A stretch of 64,000 nt of DNA from Bacteroidales bacterium (GCA_022783865.1 JALFYY010000001.1:1-64000); one strand, 5' to 3'; positions 16,223 to 26,922 are shown, counted from the first letter of the stretch. Numbers and translations: made by a program. Notes: generated from the letters alone by a model not told the origin.

Positions 16223-17770
16223 TTATTTCCGGATAAGATTGTCCACCGCCGTCATACGAATCGACTCACCTTCGGTATTGGTAATCTGCACATTGTCGAG
16301 AACCAGTCCGTCGGTTTGGTTGAAGACTGCACCTTCTTCGGAAGTGATACGGATATTGCTCAATGCAACATTGCGGATTTTCATTTCGGGCAGTCCGTTG
16401 AAATAGACGGCACGTTTTGCTCCTTTGCAGACCACATTGCTAATGGTGATATTACGGAACGGCGGCGTTGTGATATCGGGCACAGGAACGGCGGCTCCCA
16501 TTCGCGCCAAAATCTCTTCATCGGTTTCTTCTCCAGCGCCTTTGCCGCCATAGAAGAGGTCGAAAAGCAACGCTTCGTTGGGGATATCGGACATATAAAT
16601 ATCGTTGATAAAGATATTCTCGACAATGCCACCACGCCCCCGGGTAGATTTGAAACGCAAACCCACATCGGTACCGATGAAAAGACAATTGCTGACAGCA
16701 ATATTGCGCACATCACCCGACATTTCGCTACCTACGACGAAACCGCCATGACCATGATAGACGGTACAATTGTTAACCAAGACATTCTCGGTGGGAACGG
16801 CACGACGGCGACCATCTTCGTTCTTGCCGGATTTCATACAAATAGCGTCATCGCCGACATCGAACGAGCAGTTGGTAATCAATACGTTCTTGCACGATTC
16901 GACATCCACACCATCGCCGTTTTGGGAATACCACGGATTGCGAACCGTGAGATTGCTGAGCACCAGATTTTCGCACATCAACGGGTGCAGATTCCATGCG
17001 GGCGAGTTCTCGAAACAGACACCGTCGAGAAGGATATTTTTACAAGATACGAAATTGAGCATCACAGGACGCAGGAAAGAACGGATATGTTCCCATTCGG
17101 CATCGGTTTGCGGTCCGACAGGGACATTCTGATCGACACAGAGCGAATGGGCATATTTTGCCTCCTCGGTAGGATACCATACTTTGCCGTCGTCGGAGAG
17201 GACGCCACCTTGTTTGATATGCTTATTCCATTGTGCAGCAGCCATTTTCGATTTTTTCAGAGGACGCCACGCATCACCACCACCATTGAAAACACCTTCG
17301 CCGCAGATAGCAATATTTTCAGCATTATATGCACTTATAGGCGATTGGCAACGCTTGGTGTCGAGTCCTTCGAAACTTGCGTCACGCACAGGATAGAGCG
17401 AAAAATCGGTGGAGAAAAGCATCAGACTGTTCTTCTCTGTGAGCAGGCAAACATTGGATTTGAGTTCGATAGGCCCCAAGAGATAAACACCTGCCGGCAC
17501 AAGAACCACACCGCCCCCTTGGGCATTCGCCTTATCAATAGCCGACTGGAAAGCATCGGTGGAGAGGACAGAGCCATCGTTAACGGCACCGCAATCCATA
17601 ACAGACAGAACATTGTCAGGGAAAGCGGGCAAGGAGATTGCCGACATTGCAAAAGGAGATTCGGCAACAACTTGATTGACTTCGTTTTGCGAAATCGGGG
17701 TATAGCCTTTTTCAGCTTCACAACTCAACAGAGCAAGGCTAAGCATCCATAAAAACGTGTGTTTCTTCAT
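16223..17770 (-). CDS. GH28 polygalacturonase-like lipoprotein
   Basis: A right-handed beta-helix hydrolase that would cut galacturonan in pectin. ATG 17770 gives 515 residues with lipobox LLSC (C17), so it is anchored to a membrane. Family motifs occur in order: NGDGVDVES (about 284), GDDAICMKSGK (about 300), HGHGGFVVGSE (about 337) and RFKSTRGRGG (about 370). They supply the acidic catalytic residues and the RxK substrate clamp. The longer frame upstream of 17770 has no signal peptide and was not used. The DUF4861 gene follows directly. A second GH28 is encoded at 42589-44094. Confidence 0.9.
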   Translation of the reverse strand: MKKHTFLWMLSLALLSCEAEKGYTPISQNEVNQVVAESPFAMSAISLPAFPDNVLSVMDCGAVNDGSVLSTDAFQSAIDKANAQGGGVVLVPAGVYLLGPIELKSNVCLLTEKNSLMLFSTDFSLYPVRDASFEGLDTKRCQSPISAYNAENIAICGEGVFNGGGDAWRPLKKSKMAAAQWNKHIKQGGVLSDDGKVWYPTEEAKYAHSLCVDQNVPVGPQTDAEWEHIRSFLRPVMLNFVSCKNILLDGVCFENSPAWNLHPLMCENLVLSNLTVRNPWYSQNGDGVDVESCKNVLITNCSFDVGDDAICMKSGKNEDGRRRAVPTENVLVNNCTVYHGHGGFVVGSEMSGDVRNIAVSNCLFIGTDVGLRFKSTRGRGGIVENIFINDIYMSDIPNEALLFDLFYGGKGAGEETDEEILARMGAAVPVPDITTPPFRNITISNVVCKGAKRAVYFNGLPEMKIRNVALSNIRITSEEGAVFNQTDGLVLDNVQITNTEGESIRMTAVDNLIRK

Positions 17771-17809
17771 ATCTGTATTGTATAAATATTGCATAAAGTT
17801 TTCCAAATG

Positions 17810-17817
17810 CAAAGATA
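17810..17817 (-). promoter_or_regulatory. Possible -7 box for the GH28/DUF4861 operon
   Basis: TATCTTTG on the minus strand, 40 bases before the GH28 start. No TTTG lies at the expected distance, so only half of the promoter signature is present. Confidence 0.4.
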
Positions 17818-18173
17818 AAGAGATACCGGCAAAGCAAGGTCTATAATTTAACGGAAAAGGAGAAATATTTGACAACCGGGCAAATTGACAAATTGATGAT
17901 TTGACAATTTACAATGCCGGAGCCCTATTTGCGATTTACAATTTGCGACTTACGATACGCCCACACTCCGAGTGCGACCTGACCGCTACAGGAGTGCTAG
18001 GGGACCGCTACGCCACCGCTGTTTTCACATGAGAAAACAAGAAGATAAAAGATGAACGGTTTCACACAGACAGCAAGAGCATTTTCAGCAGCAGGTTCGG
18101 GCAAAAGAGCCGTTTTTTCACTATTTATGCAAAACATACCGCCAAACATAGGGCGTAATTCACAAAGATTTTG

Positions 18174-18181
18174 TAACTTTG
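18174..18181 (+). promoter_or_regulatory. Probable -7 box for ruvA-sprA
   Basis: TAACTTTG 42 bases before the ruvA ATG. The -33 TTTG is not evident at the normal spacing. Confidence 0.5.
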
Positions 18182-18222
18182 CACTTTATTTGCGTTATTG
18201 CAGTATTATATCATTTGCACTT

Positions 18223-18822
18223 ATGATTGATTACATAAAAGGCCAACTGACAGAACTCACTCCCACCTACGCCATTGTCGAGGCGGCAGGCGTGGGCTAC
18301 GAAATCAACATTGCACTACCCACCTATACCGCTTTGGTTGACAAACAAGAAGCAAAATTGTTTATCAATGAAATCATTAGGGAAGATGCTCACCTGCTTT
18401 TCGGTTTCTTAAGCAAAGCTGAACGCTCGCTGTTTTTGCTTTTGATTTCGGTTTCGGGCATCGGGGCGAATACGGCACGGATGATCATGTCGTCGTACTC
18501 CGCCGGAGAGATCCGTCAGATTATCGCCACAGGCAATGCTGCCGCACTATCGAACATCAAAGGTATAGGCGGCAAGACAGCACAACGCATCATTGTAGAA
18601 CTCAAAGACAAAGTACTCAAAATAGACATCAACGGCATTGACAACATTGATATTGAAACTGTTGCACAAGTGGACAACGACTTGAAACAAGAGGCTGTTG
18701 CCGCCTTGACGATGCTCGGATTTGCTCCTAATGTTTCGGGAAAAGCGGTGGATAAGATTCTGAAAGAAGACCCCACCCTTCCTATCGAAAAAGTAATCAA
18801 ACAAGCTCTGAAAATGCTATAA
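18223..18822 (+). CDS. ruvA: Holliday junction branch migration protein RuvA
   Basis: Tetrameric protein that binds Holliday junctions and loads the RuvB motor. I chose ATG 18223 (MIDYIKGQLTELTPTY), giving 199 residues, the normal length. The frame extends to 18052 but runs past the promoter. An OB-fold N-terminus, the two helix-hairpin-helix motifs (SGIGANTARMIMS and IKGIGGKTAQRIIVELKDK) and the small C-terminal RuvB-binding domain are all visible. The sprA ATG follows the stop without any gap, and the same adjacency is remembered from other T9SS-bearing Bacteroidota. Confidence 0.97.
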   Translation: MIDYIKGQLTELTPTYAIVEAAGVGYEINIALPTYTALVDKQEAKLFINEIIREDAHLLFGFLSKAERSLFLLLISVSGIGANTARMIMSSYSAGEIRQIIATGNAAALSNIKGIGGKTAQRIIVELKDKVLKIDINGIDNIDIETVAQVDNDLKQEAVAALTMLGFAPNVSGKAVDKILKEDPTLPIEKVIKQALKML

Positions 18823-21800
18823 ATGCGCCATCGTCTCATCACGATATTGCTATCTACGCTACCCCTTGTGCTGACTGCACAAGAGGTTGACAGTCTTGCC
18901 GTCCGACAAAGGCAAGACAGCATTACGATGGCTCCGACACAGGTACGCCAATACGGGAAAGAAGATTATGAGCAACTGACCAAACCACAATCATCGCTTG
19001 ATTTACAAGACCCCGAAAACGTAGTGACAGAAGTGGAATACCAACCAGAAACGGGTTACTATATTCTTCATACGAAAGTAGGTGACGAAGACATTGCAAC
19101 GCCCTATCTGATGACGGCAGCAGAATACCAAAAATACTCGGAACAACAGACGATGAACCGGTATTGGCAAGAGAAAATCGGCGAAGTGGAACACAACAAC
19201 GAGAAGAAGTTCGACATCACGGATATGAAGTTCAATATCGGTCCTGCAGACAAGATTTTCGGTCCGGGCGGTGTGCAACTCAAAACACAAGGTTCGGCAG
19301 AACTGCTATTCGGATTCAAGCACCAATACATTGACAATCCGGCTCTTACAAAAAGAGCAAGAAACAACAACATCTTCGATTTCGACGAGAAGATACAATT
19401 GAATGTGAACGGCAAAGTGGGGGAACGACTTAACTTCAACATGAACTACAACACGGAATCGTCGTTCGATTTCGACCAACAGAACATCAAACTCAACTAC
19501 AAAGGGCAAGAAGACGATATTATCCAAGCGATAGAAGCGGGCAATGTATCGCTAAACCTGAACAGTTCGCTCATTTCGGGCAGTCAGGCATTGTTCGGCG
19601 TAAAGACCAATCTGAAATTCGGCAAGTTCACGATAGAAGCTCTGCTTTCGCAACAAAACTCTGAGAGTCAATCGGTTTCGTCGAAAGGCGGTGCGCAGAC
19701 CACCCCGTTTGAAGTGAGAGCAGACAACTACGACGAGAACCGCCATTTCTTCTTATCGTATTATTTCAGAGACCATTACGAGGAGTCGATGACACAATTG
19801 CCGTATATCACTTCGGGCGTCACGATTAACCGTATTGAAGTATGGGTGACCAACAAAAGAGGACAATACGACCAAGCGCGCAACATTGTGGCATTCGTAG
19901 ATTTGGGCGAAAACGCTACAGAGCACTTGAACAACAGTCACTGGACACCGATGGCAGGCGCAACAGTACCATATAACCGTGCCAACTCATTATATAATGA
20001 AATCACTTCGATAAACGGCGTAAGAGATATCCAGCAAACCAATGCCGTATTAAGCGGTTTGTCGGCTTATGATATTGTCGGCGGTGTAGATTACGAGAAG
20101 ATAGAATCGGCACGACTGCTGTCGTCGAACGAATATACACTGAACGCCTCGTTGGGATATATATCACTGCGCAGTGCGTTGAATCAAGACGAAGTGCTAT
20201 GCGTGGCATACGAATATACATACAACGGGCAAGTATATCAAGTGGGTGAGTTCTCAACTGATGCAGGAGAGAACCTTAGTGCTCCCAATGCATTGATACT
20301 AAAAATGCTGAAAAGCAGCAACAATGCACCGCTGAAAAAGGGGAAAGGCACATGGGACTTGATGATGAAGAACATCTATTCCATCGGTGCTATGCAAATG
20401 ACGCAGGAGAAATTCGAACTCTACGTGATGTACCGCAACGACTCGGTCGGCACCGAACTGCAGTACCTTTCGGAAGGCGCTATCAAAAACAAACAACTCC
20501 TCCGCGTGATGAATCTGGACCGCTTGGACCAAAAGAACAATCCGACACCCGACGGCAAGTTCGATTATATAGAAGGTTATACGGCACTCTCGTCGAACGG
20601 ACGCATCATCTTCCCCGTATTGGAGCCTTTCGGTTCGCACTTACGCAAGGCAATCGGCAATGATGCGATTGCCGACAGATATGTATTCCAAGAACTCTAC
20701 GACTCCACGCTTATAGTAGCGAGCGAGATGTCGGAGAAGAACAAATTCGTACTGACCGGTAAATACAAAGGGTCGGCAGGCAACGAGATAAGGCTCAATG
20801 CAATGAACATTCCCCGTGGGTCTGTGGTAGTTACTGCAGGCGGTGCGACACTGAGAGAGAATGTAGATTATACGGTGGACTACATGATGGGAACGGTGAC
20901 TATTCTGAATCAATCCATATTGGAGTCGGGTACGAATGTGGATGTGAAGTTAGAGAACCAATCAACTTTCTCGATGCAACGCAAATCGCTGATGGGTACG
21001 CACATGGAATATGCGTTCAGCAAAGATTTCGTGGTCGGCGGAACATTGATGCACCTCTCTGAACGTCCTATCACGACAAAAGTCAATACGGGCAACGAGC
21101 CGATTTCGAACACTATCTGGGGACTGAATACATCGTACAAGACGGAGTTCATGTGGCTATCCAACATGTTTGACAAGATTCCATGGATTACCGCCACTGC
21201 TCCATCCACCTTCTCCGTAAATGCCGAATTTGCCCATCTTATCCCAGGACACACACGTGACGTGGGCAAAACGGGAACAGCTTATATCGACGATTTCGAA
21301 GCGACAAAGACAAACATCGATATCCACTATCCCAACTTCTGGTTCTTGAGCAGTACACCATCGGATTTTGAAGAGGCGAAACTAAGCAACAATATCGAAT
21401 ACGGAAAGAACCGCGCACGCCTGGCTTGGTTCGTGGTGGACCCGATATTCGGTTATCCGCAGACCAACACACCGCAATACATCAAAGACGATTTGGAAAC
21501 GCTGTCGGACCACCGTACACGTATCATCTATGAGCAAGAAATCTATCCTAACAAGGAAGTTCTCGCCAACGAGGATACCCGTTTGGCAGTAATGAACCTC
21601 TCATACTATCCACAAGAACGCGGTCCGTACAACATCGTGGCTGACGAAGTGGGTACAGACGGTTTGCTAACCAATCCGCAACAACGATGGGGCGGTATGA
21701 TGCGCCGTTTGGACAATACGGATTTCGAGACGTCGAACATCGAATATATCGAGTTCTGGATGATGGATCCGTTCCTGACGAATGCGGATCCGACATACGA

Positions 21801-24800
21801 AGGCGGCGATTTGTATTTCAACCTGGGTGACATCAGCGAAGATATTCTCAAAGACGGCAAAAAGTCGTTCGAACACGGTTTGCCGATTAGCGACACCGAT
21901 GAGAATACCGACAAAACCGTATGGGGACGTATTCCCCGCACCACAAGCACCGTCACGGCTTTTGCCAATGAAGCAGGTGCACGGCAATATCAAGACGTGG
22001 GACTTAACGGTCTGTCGTCGGCACAAGAGTTGCTCTTCGAATACGACGGCAAACAGCCTTACGCCGACTATGTCAGTACTTTGCGAGGGAAAGTGGACGG
22101 TGCGGTACTGGCACAATGGCAGACAGATCCGTTCTCGCCATTGAACGACCCAGCCGGCGACAACTATCACTACTATCGCGGCACCGATTGGGACGAACAA
22201 CAGACTACGGTGCTTGACCGATACAAATACTTCAACGGCACAGAGGGCAACTCACCATCGACAGAAAACAGTCGCGAAAGTTATGGTACGGCATCCACCC
22301 TGATTCCCGACATTGAGGATATCAATAACGACAATACACTCAACGAGTACGAGAAATACTATCAATACCGTATTCAATTACGCCGTGGCATGATGGAGGT
22401 GGGTATGCAGCACATTACAGAGAAACTGGTAACTACGGTGTCGCTACCCAACGGAAAGAAAGAGGAAGTGACGTGGTATCAGTTCAAGATTCCTATCCGC
22501 GAATACGACTCACGTGTGGGCAGTATCCGTAATTTCAAATCGATACGCTTTATCCGCATGTACCTCACCGGCTTCAAGCAAGAGACTTTCTTGCGTTTGG
22601 CATCGCTTGATTTAGTAAGAGGCGAATGGCGCAGTTATACGAAGGAACTTTATCCCCTTGACAAAGTACCTACCACGTCAGCTTCGATGGATGTGGAGGC
22701 TGTCAATATAGAGGAGAATGCTTCGCGTACACCTGTGAACTACGTGCTTCCTCCCGGCATCAGCCGTCAGACAGACCCAGGTCAAGCCCAGCTCATCGCA
22801 CAGAACGAGCAGGCTATGGTATTGCGTGTGCGCGACTTGTCTCCCGATGACGCAAAGGCCGTCTATAAGAACGCCACTTACGATATGCGCAACTATAAGC
22901 GTTTGCAGATGTTTATCCACGCTGAAGCCATCAAAGACGATCCGGATCTCAGCGATGGCGAACTGGCATGCTTTATCCGTTTGGGTTCTGACCTGAAAAA
23001 CAACTACTACGAATATGAAATACCGCTGCACTTGACACCAGAAGGACTCTATAACAACGATAATGCAGCCGACAGGCGAAAGGTATGGCCGGAAGAGAAC
23101 ATGTTCGATTTCCCCTTCAAAGTCCTCACCGACGCCAAAGTGGCACGCAACAAAGCCAAACGCACAGGCACCGGCAACGTAAGCAACAACACTCCTTATA
23201 TCATTTACGACGATGCTTCCGGCAAACCTGACAACCGCATTACCGTAATGGGTAATCCGACATTGGGCGAAGTGAACAGTATCATGATCGGTATCCGCAA
23301 CAAGAGCAACCACACCGTAAGCGGCGAGGTATGGGTGAATGAACTGCGCATGTCGGAATTCGATGAAGAAGGCGGTGTAGCGGCAATGGCAAATATGGCT
23401 TTGGGTATATCAGATATCGGACAAGTGAATGTGGCAGGACGCTTGGAAACGGCAGGCTACGGTTCTATCGAAAGCAATGTACTCAACCGGAATATGGAGA
23501 ATGCCTACCAAATATCCGTCAGTGCCGCATTGGAAGCAGGACGACTCTTCCCCGAGAAAGCCAAACTGCAGATACCGCTGTATGTGACTTATACCAACGA
23601 GACACTTTCGCCCGAATACGACCCGTTCGATACGGATGTCAAGTTAGAAGAAACACTCTCCACCTACGAAACCAAGGCAGAGCGCGATTCCGTACGGCAA
23701 CTCTCCACTACGGTGCAGGAAAGCACGAATTTCAGCGTGACGAATGCCAAAGTGAACATCAAGAGCAAGAAGCGCGATATGTTCTACGACCCTGCCAACT
23801 TCTCTATCTCCTATTCGCGTTCGGAGCAGAACCAGCATACCCCCGAAATGGAAAAAGATCTCATCAAAGAGGACAAAGGTTCGTTTACGTACGCTTACAA
23901 CTTCAATCCGAAACCTTGGGAGCCGTTCAAGGATGCGAAGAAAGTAGAGAAACTCAAATGGATAAAGGAACTCAACCTGTATTATCTTCCGCAGAGTTGG
24001 TCGTTTACGACAGACATGCAGCGCAGTTTCACACACATGAAGATGCGCGATTTCTCGGGCGACGGAAGCGCCATCTCACCTTTGGAGCAAGACCTCACTT
24101 TCTCGAAAGACTGGATGTGGAACCGCAACGTGGACATAAAGTATGACCTGACCAAGAACCTGAAGTTCTCATTCCAATCGACAATGAACTCTACGGTGGA
24201 CGAGACCTATTATACGCCGGAGATTATCAAAGACTATGCCTTTACCAACGACTACTACGAAGCATGGAAAGATACGGTGATGCGCAGTTTACGCACCATG
24301 GGTTCGCCATACGCTTATCAGCAAGTATTTACGGGTTCGTACAGCGTACCTTTCAACCGCTTCGGTTGGTTCGACTGGATAACAGCCAACGGGTCGTACA
24401 ACGCTACGTATTCGTGGAACCGTACTGCTACAAGCGCCAATCAAGAAGTGGATTTGGGCAATACCGTTTCATCGGTACAGGCATGGCAAGCCGACGGAAG
24501 TATGAACTTCGAGAGCCTGTACAACAAATCGAAATACCTCAAATCAGTCAACCAACGTTTCTCCGGCAGAGCCAACGCCCGCAAGCGTTTCCGGACAAAG
24601 ACTTATACACAGACCATCGTTGCCAAAGCCGACTCGACCATAACGATTACACACCGGCTGGGTTCGGAAAGTCTGACAGTAGAAGCTACCGACGAGAACG
24701 GCAAAGCAGTATCCGTCAAATTCAAACCTGACGGCGGCACGAAGATACTGCTTACGCCCAAGAAAGATTGCGCAAAACTCAATCTTACCATTGCGACCAA

Positions 24801-26265
24801 AGACCCGTCGTTGCGCACACCGCTACAAACGTTCGGCGACCTGTCGGCATACCTGGCTATGTCGGTCCGTAAACTCCAAGTGAGCTACCGCACCACCAAC
24901 TCGTTAGTATTGCCTGGCTTCAATCCGCAAGTCGGTTTCATGGGACAAGGCAAAGCGGGTGACAACCTCTACGCTCCGGGATTTGATTTCGCTTTCGGTT
25001 TTATTCCCGATGATTTCATCCAGCGGGCAAAAGACAATATGTGGCTATCGGGTGACACCACCGTTATCCAACCTGCCACACGCGCCCGCACCGCCGACTT
25101 TGACGGCAAACTGACCTTGGAGCCTTTCCCAGGATTCAAAATACAACTCAACAGCAAACGCTACGAAGCACAATCCACTTCCGTCATCTATTCATACGAC
25201 CGCTTGCAGGAGAACATTACAGGTTCGTTCAATATCACGCAGATTGCCCTCCTCACAGCCTTCGACCGTATCGGAAAAGCAGAAGAGAACTATGCCACCA
25301 AGAGTTTCACACGCTTCTTGGAATACCGCAACATCATGGCGGAAAGGGTACAGGCACAATACGCAGGCATACGATATCCCGATGCAGGGTTCTTGCAAGG
25401 GACACCCTTTGCCGGAAAAGAGTACGACACCAAGAACGGCACTGTATCGGCAGCGTCTGCCGATGTATTGGTACCTGCTTTCTTGGCGGCTTACACAGGC
25501 AAGGACATCAACCGCATATCCGCTTCTCCTTTCTTGTCGCTCCTCCAAATGCTCCCCAACTGGAGCGTCACTTTCGACGGACTGACACGTATTCCGTGGG
25601 TCAAGGAACATTTCCGAAGCGTCAATCTTACTCACGCTTACACCTGCAAATACTCAGTCGGCAGCTATGGCAGCTATTCCACTTGGGTACCTGCCGACGG
25701 CAACAACAAGATGGTAGGCTTCGTGCGTAATGTAGAGAACGAAACACCTATACCATCTTCCGCCTTCGACATCTCGTCCGTAAGCATCAACGAACAGTTT
25801 GCACCGCTCATCGGACTCAATATCGCCATGAAGAATGCCATGACGGCAAAGGTAGAATACCGCAAGCAACGCAATCTGCAACTCAATGTCAATGCCGTGC
25901 AACTCACAGAAGGTACTTCAGATGAGTTTGTGTTCGGCTTCGGCTATACCATCAAGGACTTCGATATCATACTCAAACTCAAATCCGACAAGCAAAACAA
26001 AGTCAAGAACGACCTCAAACTCAATGTCGATGTCTCTTATAAAGACATCAAGACGCTCCTTAGGAAAGTGGAAGAGAACATCACGCAAGCTTCGTCGGGC
26101 AACAAAGTATTAGGTATCAAAGTGTCGGTTGACTACGTACTATCGTCCAAAATCAATCTGCAACTCTTCTACGACCACCAGAGTACCACTCCGCTTATAT
26201 CCTCATCTTTCCCCGTCAAAGCGGACAATGTCGGTTTGAATATCAAACTGCTCCTCACGAGATAA
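18823..26265 (+). CDS. sprA: T9SS outer-membrane translocon SprA (Sov)
   Basis: The 2480-residue protein forms the very large outer-membrane barrel through which T9SS cargo leaves the cell. It has a signal peptide ending near LTAQ. Family-like stretches follow: FNIGPADKIFGPGGVQLKTQGSA (about 146-168), GRIIFPVLEPFG (about 590), the HTRDVGKTGTAYIDDFEATK segment (about 807-826), WVNELRMSEFDEEGG (about 1504) and a barrel end in VGLNIKLLLTR. The length equals the family's. The gene starts immediately after ruvA. It works with the PorP-GldKLMN products encoded at 53204-59032. The chain is uninterrupted, with no frameshift. Confidence 0.97.
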   Translation: MRHRLITILLSTLPLVLTAQEVDSLAVRQRQDSITMAPTQVRQYGKEDYEQLTKPQSSLDLQDPENVVTEVEYQPETGYYILHTKVGDEDIATPYLMTAAEYQKYSEQQTMNRYWQEKIGEVEHNNEKKFDITDMKFNIGPADKIFGPGGVQLKTQGSAELLFGFKHQYIDNPALTKRARNNNIFDFDEKIQLNVNGKVGERLNFNMNYNTESSFDFDQQNIKLNYKGQEDDIIQAIEAGNVSLNLNSSLISGSQALFGVKTNLKFGKFTIEALLSQQNSESQSVSSKGGAQTTPFEVRADNYDENRHFFLSYYFRDHYEESMTQLPYITSGVTINRIEVWVTNKRGQYDQARNIVAFVDLGENATEHLNNSHWTPMAGATVPYNRANSLYNEITSINGVRDIQQTNAVLSGLSAYDIVGGVDYEKIESARLLSSNEYTLNASLGYISLRSALNQDEVLCVAYEYTYNGQVYQVGEFSTDAGENLSAPNALILKMLKSSNNAPLKKGKGTWDLMMKNIYSIGAMQMTQEKFELYVMYRNDSVGTELQYLSEGAIKNKQLLRVMNLDRLDQKNNPTPDGKFDYIEGYTALSSNGRIIFPVLEPFGSHLRKAIGNDAIADRYVFQELYDSTLIVASEMSEKNKFVLTGKYKGSAGNEIRLNAMNIPRGSVVVTAGGATLRENVDYTVDYMMGTVTILNQSILESGTNVDVKLENQSTFSMQRKSLMGTHMEYAFSKDFVVGGTLMHLSERPITTKVNTGNEPISNTIWGLNTSYKTEFMWLSNMFDKIPWITATAPSTFSVNAEFAHLIPGHTRDVGKTGTAYIDDFEATKTNIDIHYPNFWFLSSTPSDFEEAKLSNNIEYGKNRARLAWFVVDPIFGYPQTNTPQYIKDDLETLSDHRTRIIYEQEIYPNKEVLANEDTRLAVMNLSYYPQERGPYNIVADEVGTDGLLTNPQQRWGGMMRRLDNTDFETSNIEYIEFWMMDPFLTNADPTYEGGDLYFNLGDISEDILKDGKKSFEHGLPISDTDENTDKTVWGRIPRTTSTVTAFANEAGARQYQDVGLNGLSSAQELLFEYDGKQPYADYVSTLRGKVDGAVLAQWQTDPFSPLNDPAGDNYHYYRGTDWDEQQTTVLDRYKYFNGTEGNSPSTENSRESYGTASTLIPDIEDINNDNTLNEYEKYYQYRIQLRRGMMEVGMQHITEKLVTTVSLPNGKKEEVTWYQFKIPIREYDSRVGSIRNFKSIRFIRMYLTGFKQETFLRLASLDLVRGEWRSYTKELYPLDKVPTTSASMDVEAVNIEENASRTPVNYVLPPGISRQTDPGQAQLIAQNEQAMVLRVRDLSPDDAKAVYKNATYDMRNYKRLQMFIHAEAIKDDPDLSDGELACFIRLGSDLKNNYYEYEIPLHLTPEGLYNNDNAADRRKVWPEENMFDFPFKVLTDAKVARNKAKRTGTGNVSNNTPYIIYDDASGKPDNRITVMGNPTLGEVNSIMIGIRNKSNHTVSGEVWVNELRMSEFDEEGGVAAMANMALGISDIGQVNVAGRLETAGYGSIESNVLNRNMENAYQISVSAALEAGRLFPEKAKLQIPLYVTYTNETLSPEYDPFDTDVKLEETLSTYETKAERDSVRQLSTTVQESTNFSVTNAKVNIKSKKRDMFYDPANFSISYSRSEQNQHTPEMEKDLIKEDKGSFTYAYNFNPKPWEPFKDAKKVEKLKWIKELNLYYLPQSWSFTTDMQRSFTHMKMRDFSGDGSAISPLEQDLTFSKDWMWNRNVDIKYDLTKNLKFSFQSTMNSTVDETYYTPEIIKDYAFTNDYYEAWKDTVMRSLRTMGSPYAYQQVFTGSYSVPFNRFGWFDWITANGSYNATYSWNRTATSANQEVDLGNTVSSVQAWQADGSMNFESLYNKSKYLKSVNQRFSGRANARKRFRTKTYTQTIVAKADSTITITHRLGSESLTVEATDENGKAVSVKFKPDGGTKILLTPKKDCAKLNLTIATKDPSLRTPLQTFGDLSAYLAMSVRKLQVSYRTTNSLVLPGFNPQVGFMGQGKAGDNLYAPGFDFAFGFIPDDFIQRAKDNMWLSGDTTVIQPATRARTADFDGKLTLEPFPGFKIQLNSKRYEAQSTSVIYSYDRLQENITGSFNITQIALLTAFDRIGKAEENYATKSFTRFLEYRNIMAERVQAQYAGIRYPDAGFLQGTPFAGKEYDTKNGTVSAASADVLVPAFLAAYTGKDINRISASPFLSLLQMLPNWSVTFDGLTRIPWVKEHFRSVNLTHAYTCKYSVGSYGSYSTWVPADGNNKMVGFVRNVENETPIPSSAFDISSVSINEQFAPLIGLNIAMKNAMTAKVEYRKQRNLQLNVNAVQLTEGTSDEFVFGFGYTIKDFDIILKLKSDKQNKVKNDLKLNVDVSYKDIKTLLRKVEENITQASSGNKVLGIKVSVDYVLSSKINLQLFYDHQSTTPLISSSFPVKADNVGLNIKLLLTR

Positions 26266-26413
26266 GGACTTTACGATTGGAGATAGCGTAAGGACAATGG
26301 ACAAAAGACCAATTGCCTTTGCATGGTTTCCGCATAGAACAATCATCTGTTCATCATTGCATCATCAGCAATCATATCCGAATGTTGAGGATTTGAGGTG
26401 CTTATCGCTTTGC

Positions 26414-26446
26414 TATCCCTAAGGTATCCCTAAAGTATCCCTAAAG
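26414..26446. repeat. 11-bp tandem array, TATCCCTAAAG, three copies
   Basis: Units at 26414-26424 (TATCCCTAAGG), 26425-26435 and 26436-26446 (both TATCCCTAAAG). The same three units in the same order, first one variant, recur at 49028-49060. Confidence 0.9.
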
Positions 26447-26645
26447 GAAAGTATATACAAAATCAGCGAGACGAAAGCAACGGGGAATCGGTATCTTTTC
26501 ACGATATGATCGCCATCTTATCAGATGCTTATAATAATCCTACAATGATCTTACGTAATGCTACGGGTGTGCTACGGGAGTTGGTAGCACGATGAGAGCT
26601 TATTCTTTGCTCTTGGATAGCATATCGGTAGCGTAAGGGGTGCTG

Positions 26646-26700
26646 AATCACCAAGTAATCACCAAGTAATCACCAAATAATCACCAAATAATCACCAAAT
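26646..26700. repeat. 11-bp tandem array, AATCACCAAGT, five copies
   Basis: Units of exactly 11 bases at 26646, 26657 (AATCACCAAGT), 26668, 26679 and 26690 (AATCACCAAAT). The array follows the anchor GTAAGGGGTGCTG, almost identical to the one before 48963. Confidence 0.9.
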
Positions 26701-26842
26701 AACGGAAGGTAGGTGAGCCGAAGGAGTAAGGGCAAAAGACAAAAGCCCCATTACTGAAAGGCTAATCGTCACAGGCAGACAAGACGCCTGCGCTCCGACA
26801 ACAAACCAACACAATCGGCACAACCCTTTTTAGATTGCTTTC

Positions 26843-26866
26843 AGACGAGGCATACCTCGTCTCTAC
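26843..26866 (+). repeat. GACG-palindrome element, copy 1
   Basis: AGACGAGG, CATA, then CCTCGTC with the tail TCTAC. The arms GACGAGG and CCTCGTC pair perfectly. Confidence 0.85.
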
Positions 26867-26898
26867 AATTATTCAGTCAGTCAATTACTCTGTTATTC

Positions 26899-26922
26899 AG
26901 ACGGGGCACGCCCCGTCTCTAC
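26899..26922 (+). repeat. GACG-palindrome element, copy 2
   Basis: Arms GACGGGG and CCCCGTC with the TCTAC tail, the same length (24) and orientation as copy 1. Confidence 0.85.

Larger units (their letters stand above)
17771..18222. other. Divergent intergenic region between GH28 and ruvA
   Basis: Contains TTGACAA-type repeats (about 17868-17910), a short GCAATTTACGA-like run, a GAGCCCTA word similar to the dispersed element at 889-910, and the -7 boxes for both sides. An open frame running from 18052 into ruvA has no protein-like character. Confidence 0.55.

Noticed and set aside
14954..17752. A 932-codon plus-strand frame
   Set aside because: It is the exact-register complement of the GH28 and DUF4861 genes, which have clear family motifs on the minus strand. 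It has no recognisable domain, and it stays open because the sense genes lack TTA, CTA and TCA.
18052..18222. N-terminal extension of RuvA
   Set aside because: RuvA normally starts at MIDYIKG; the extension crosses the -7 box and has no conserved features.
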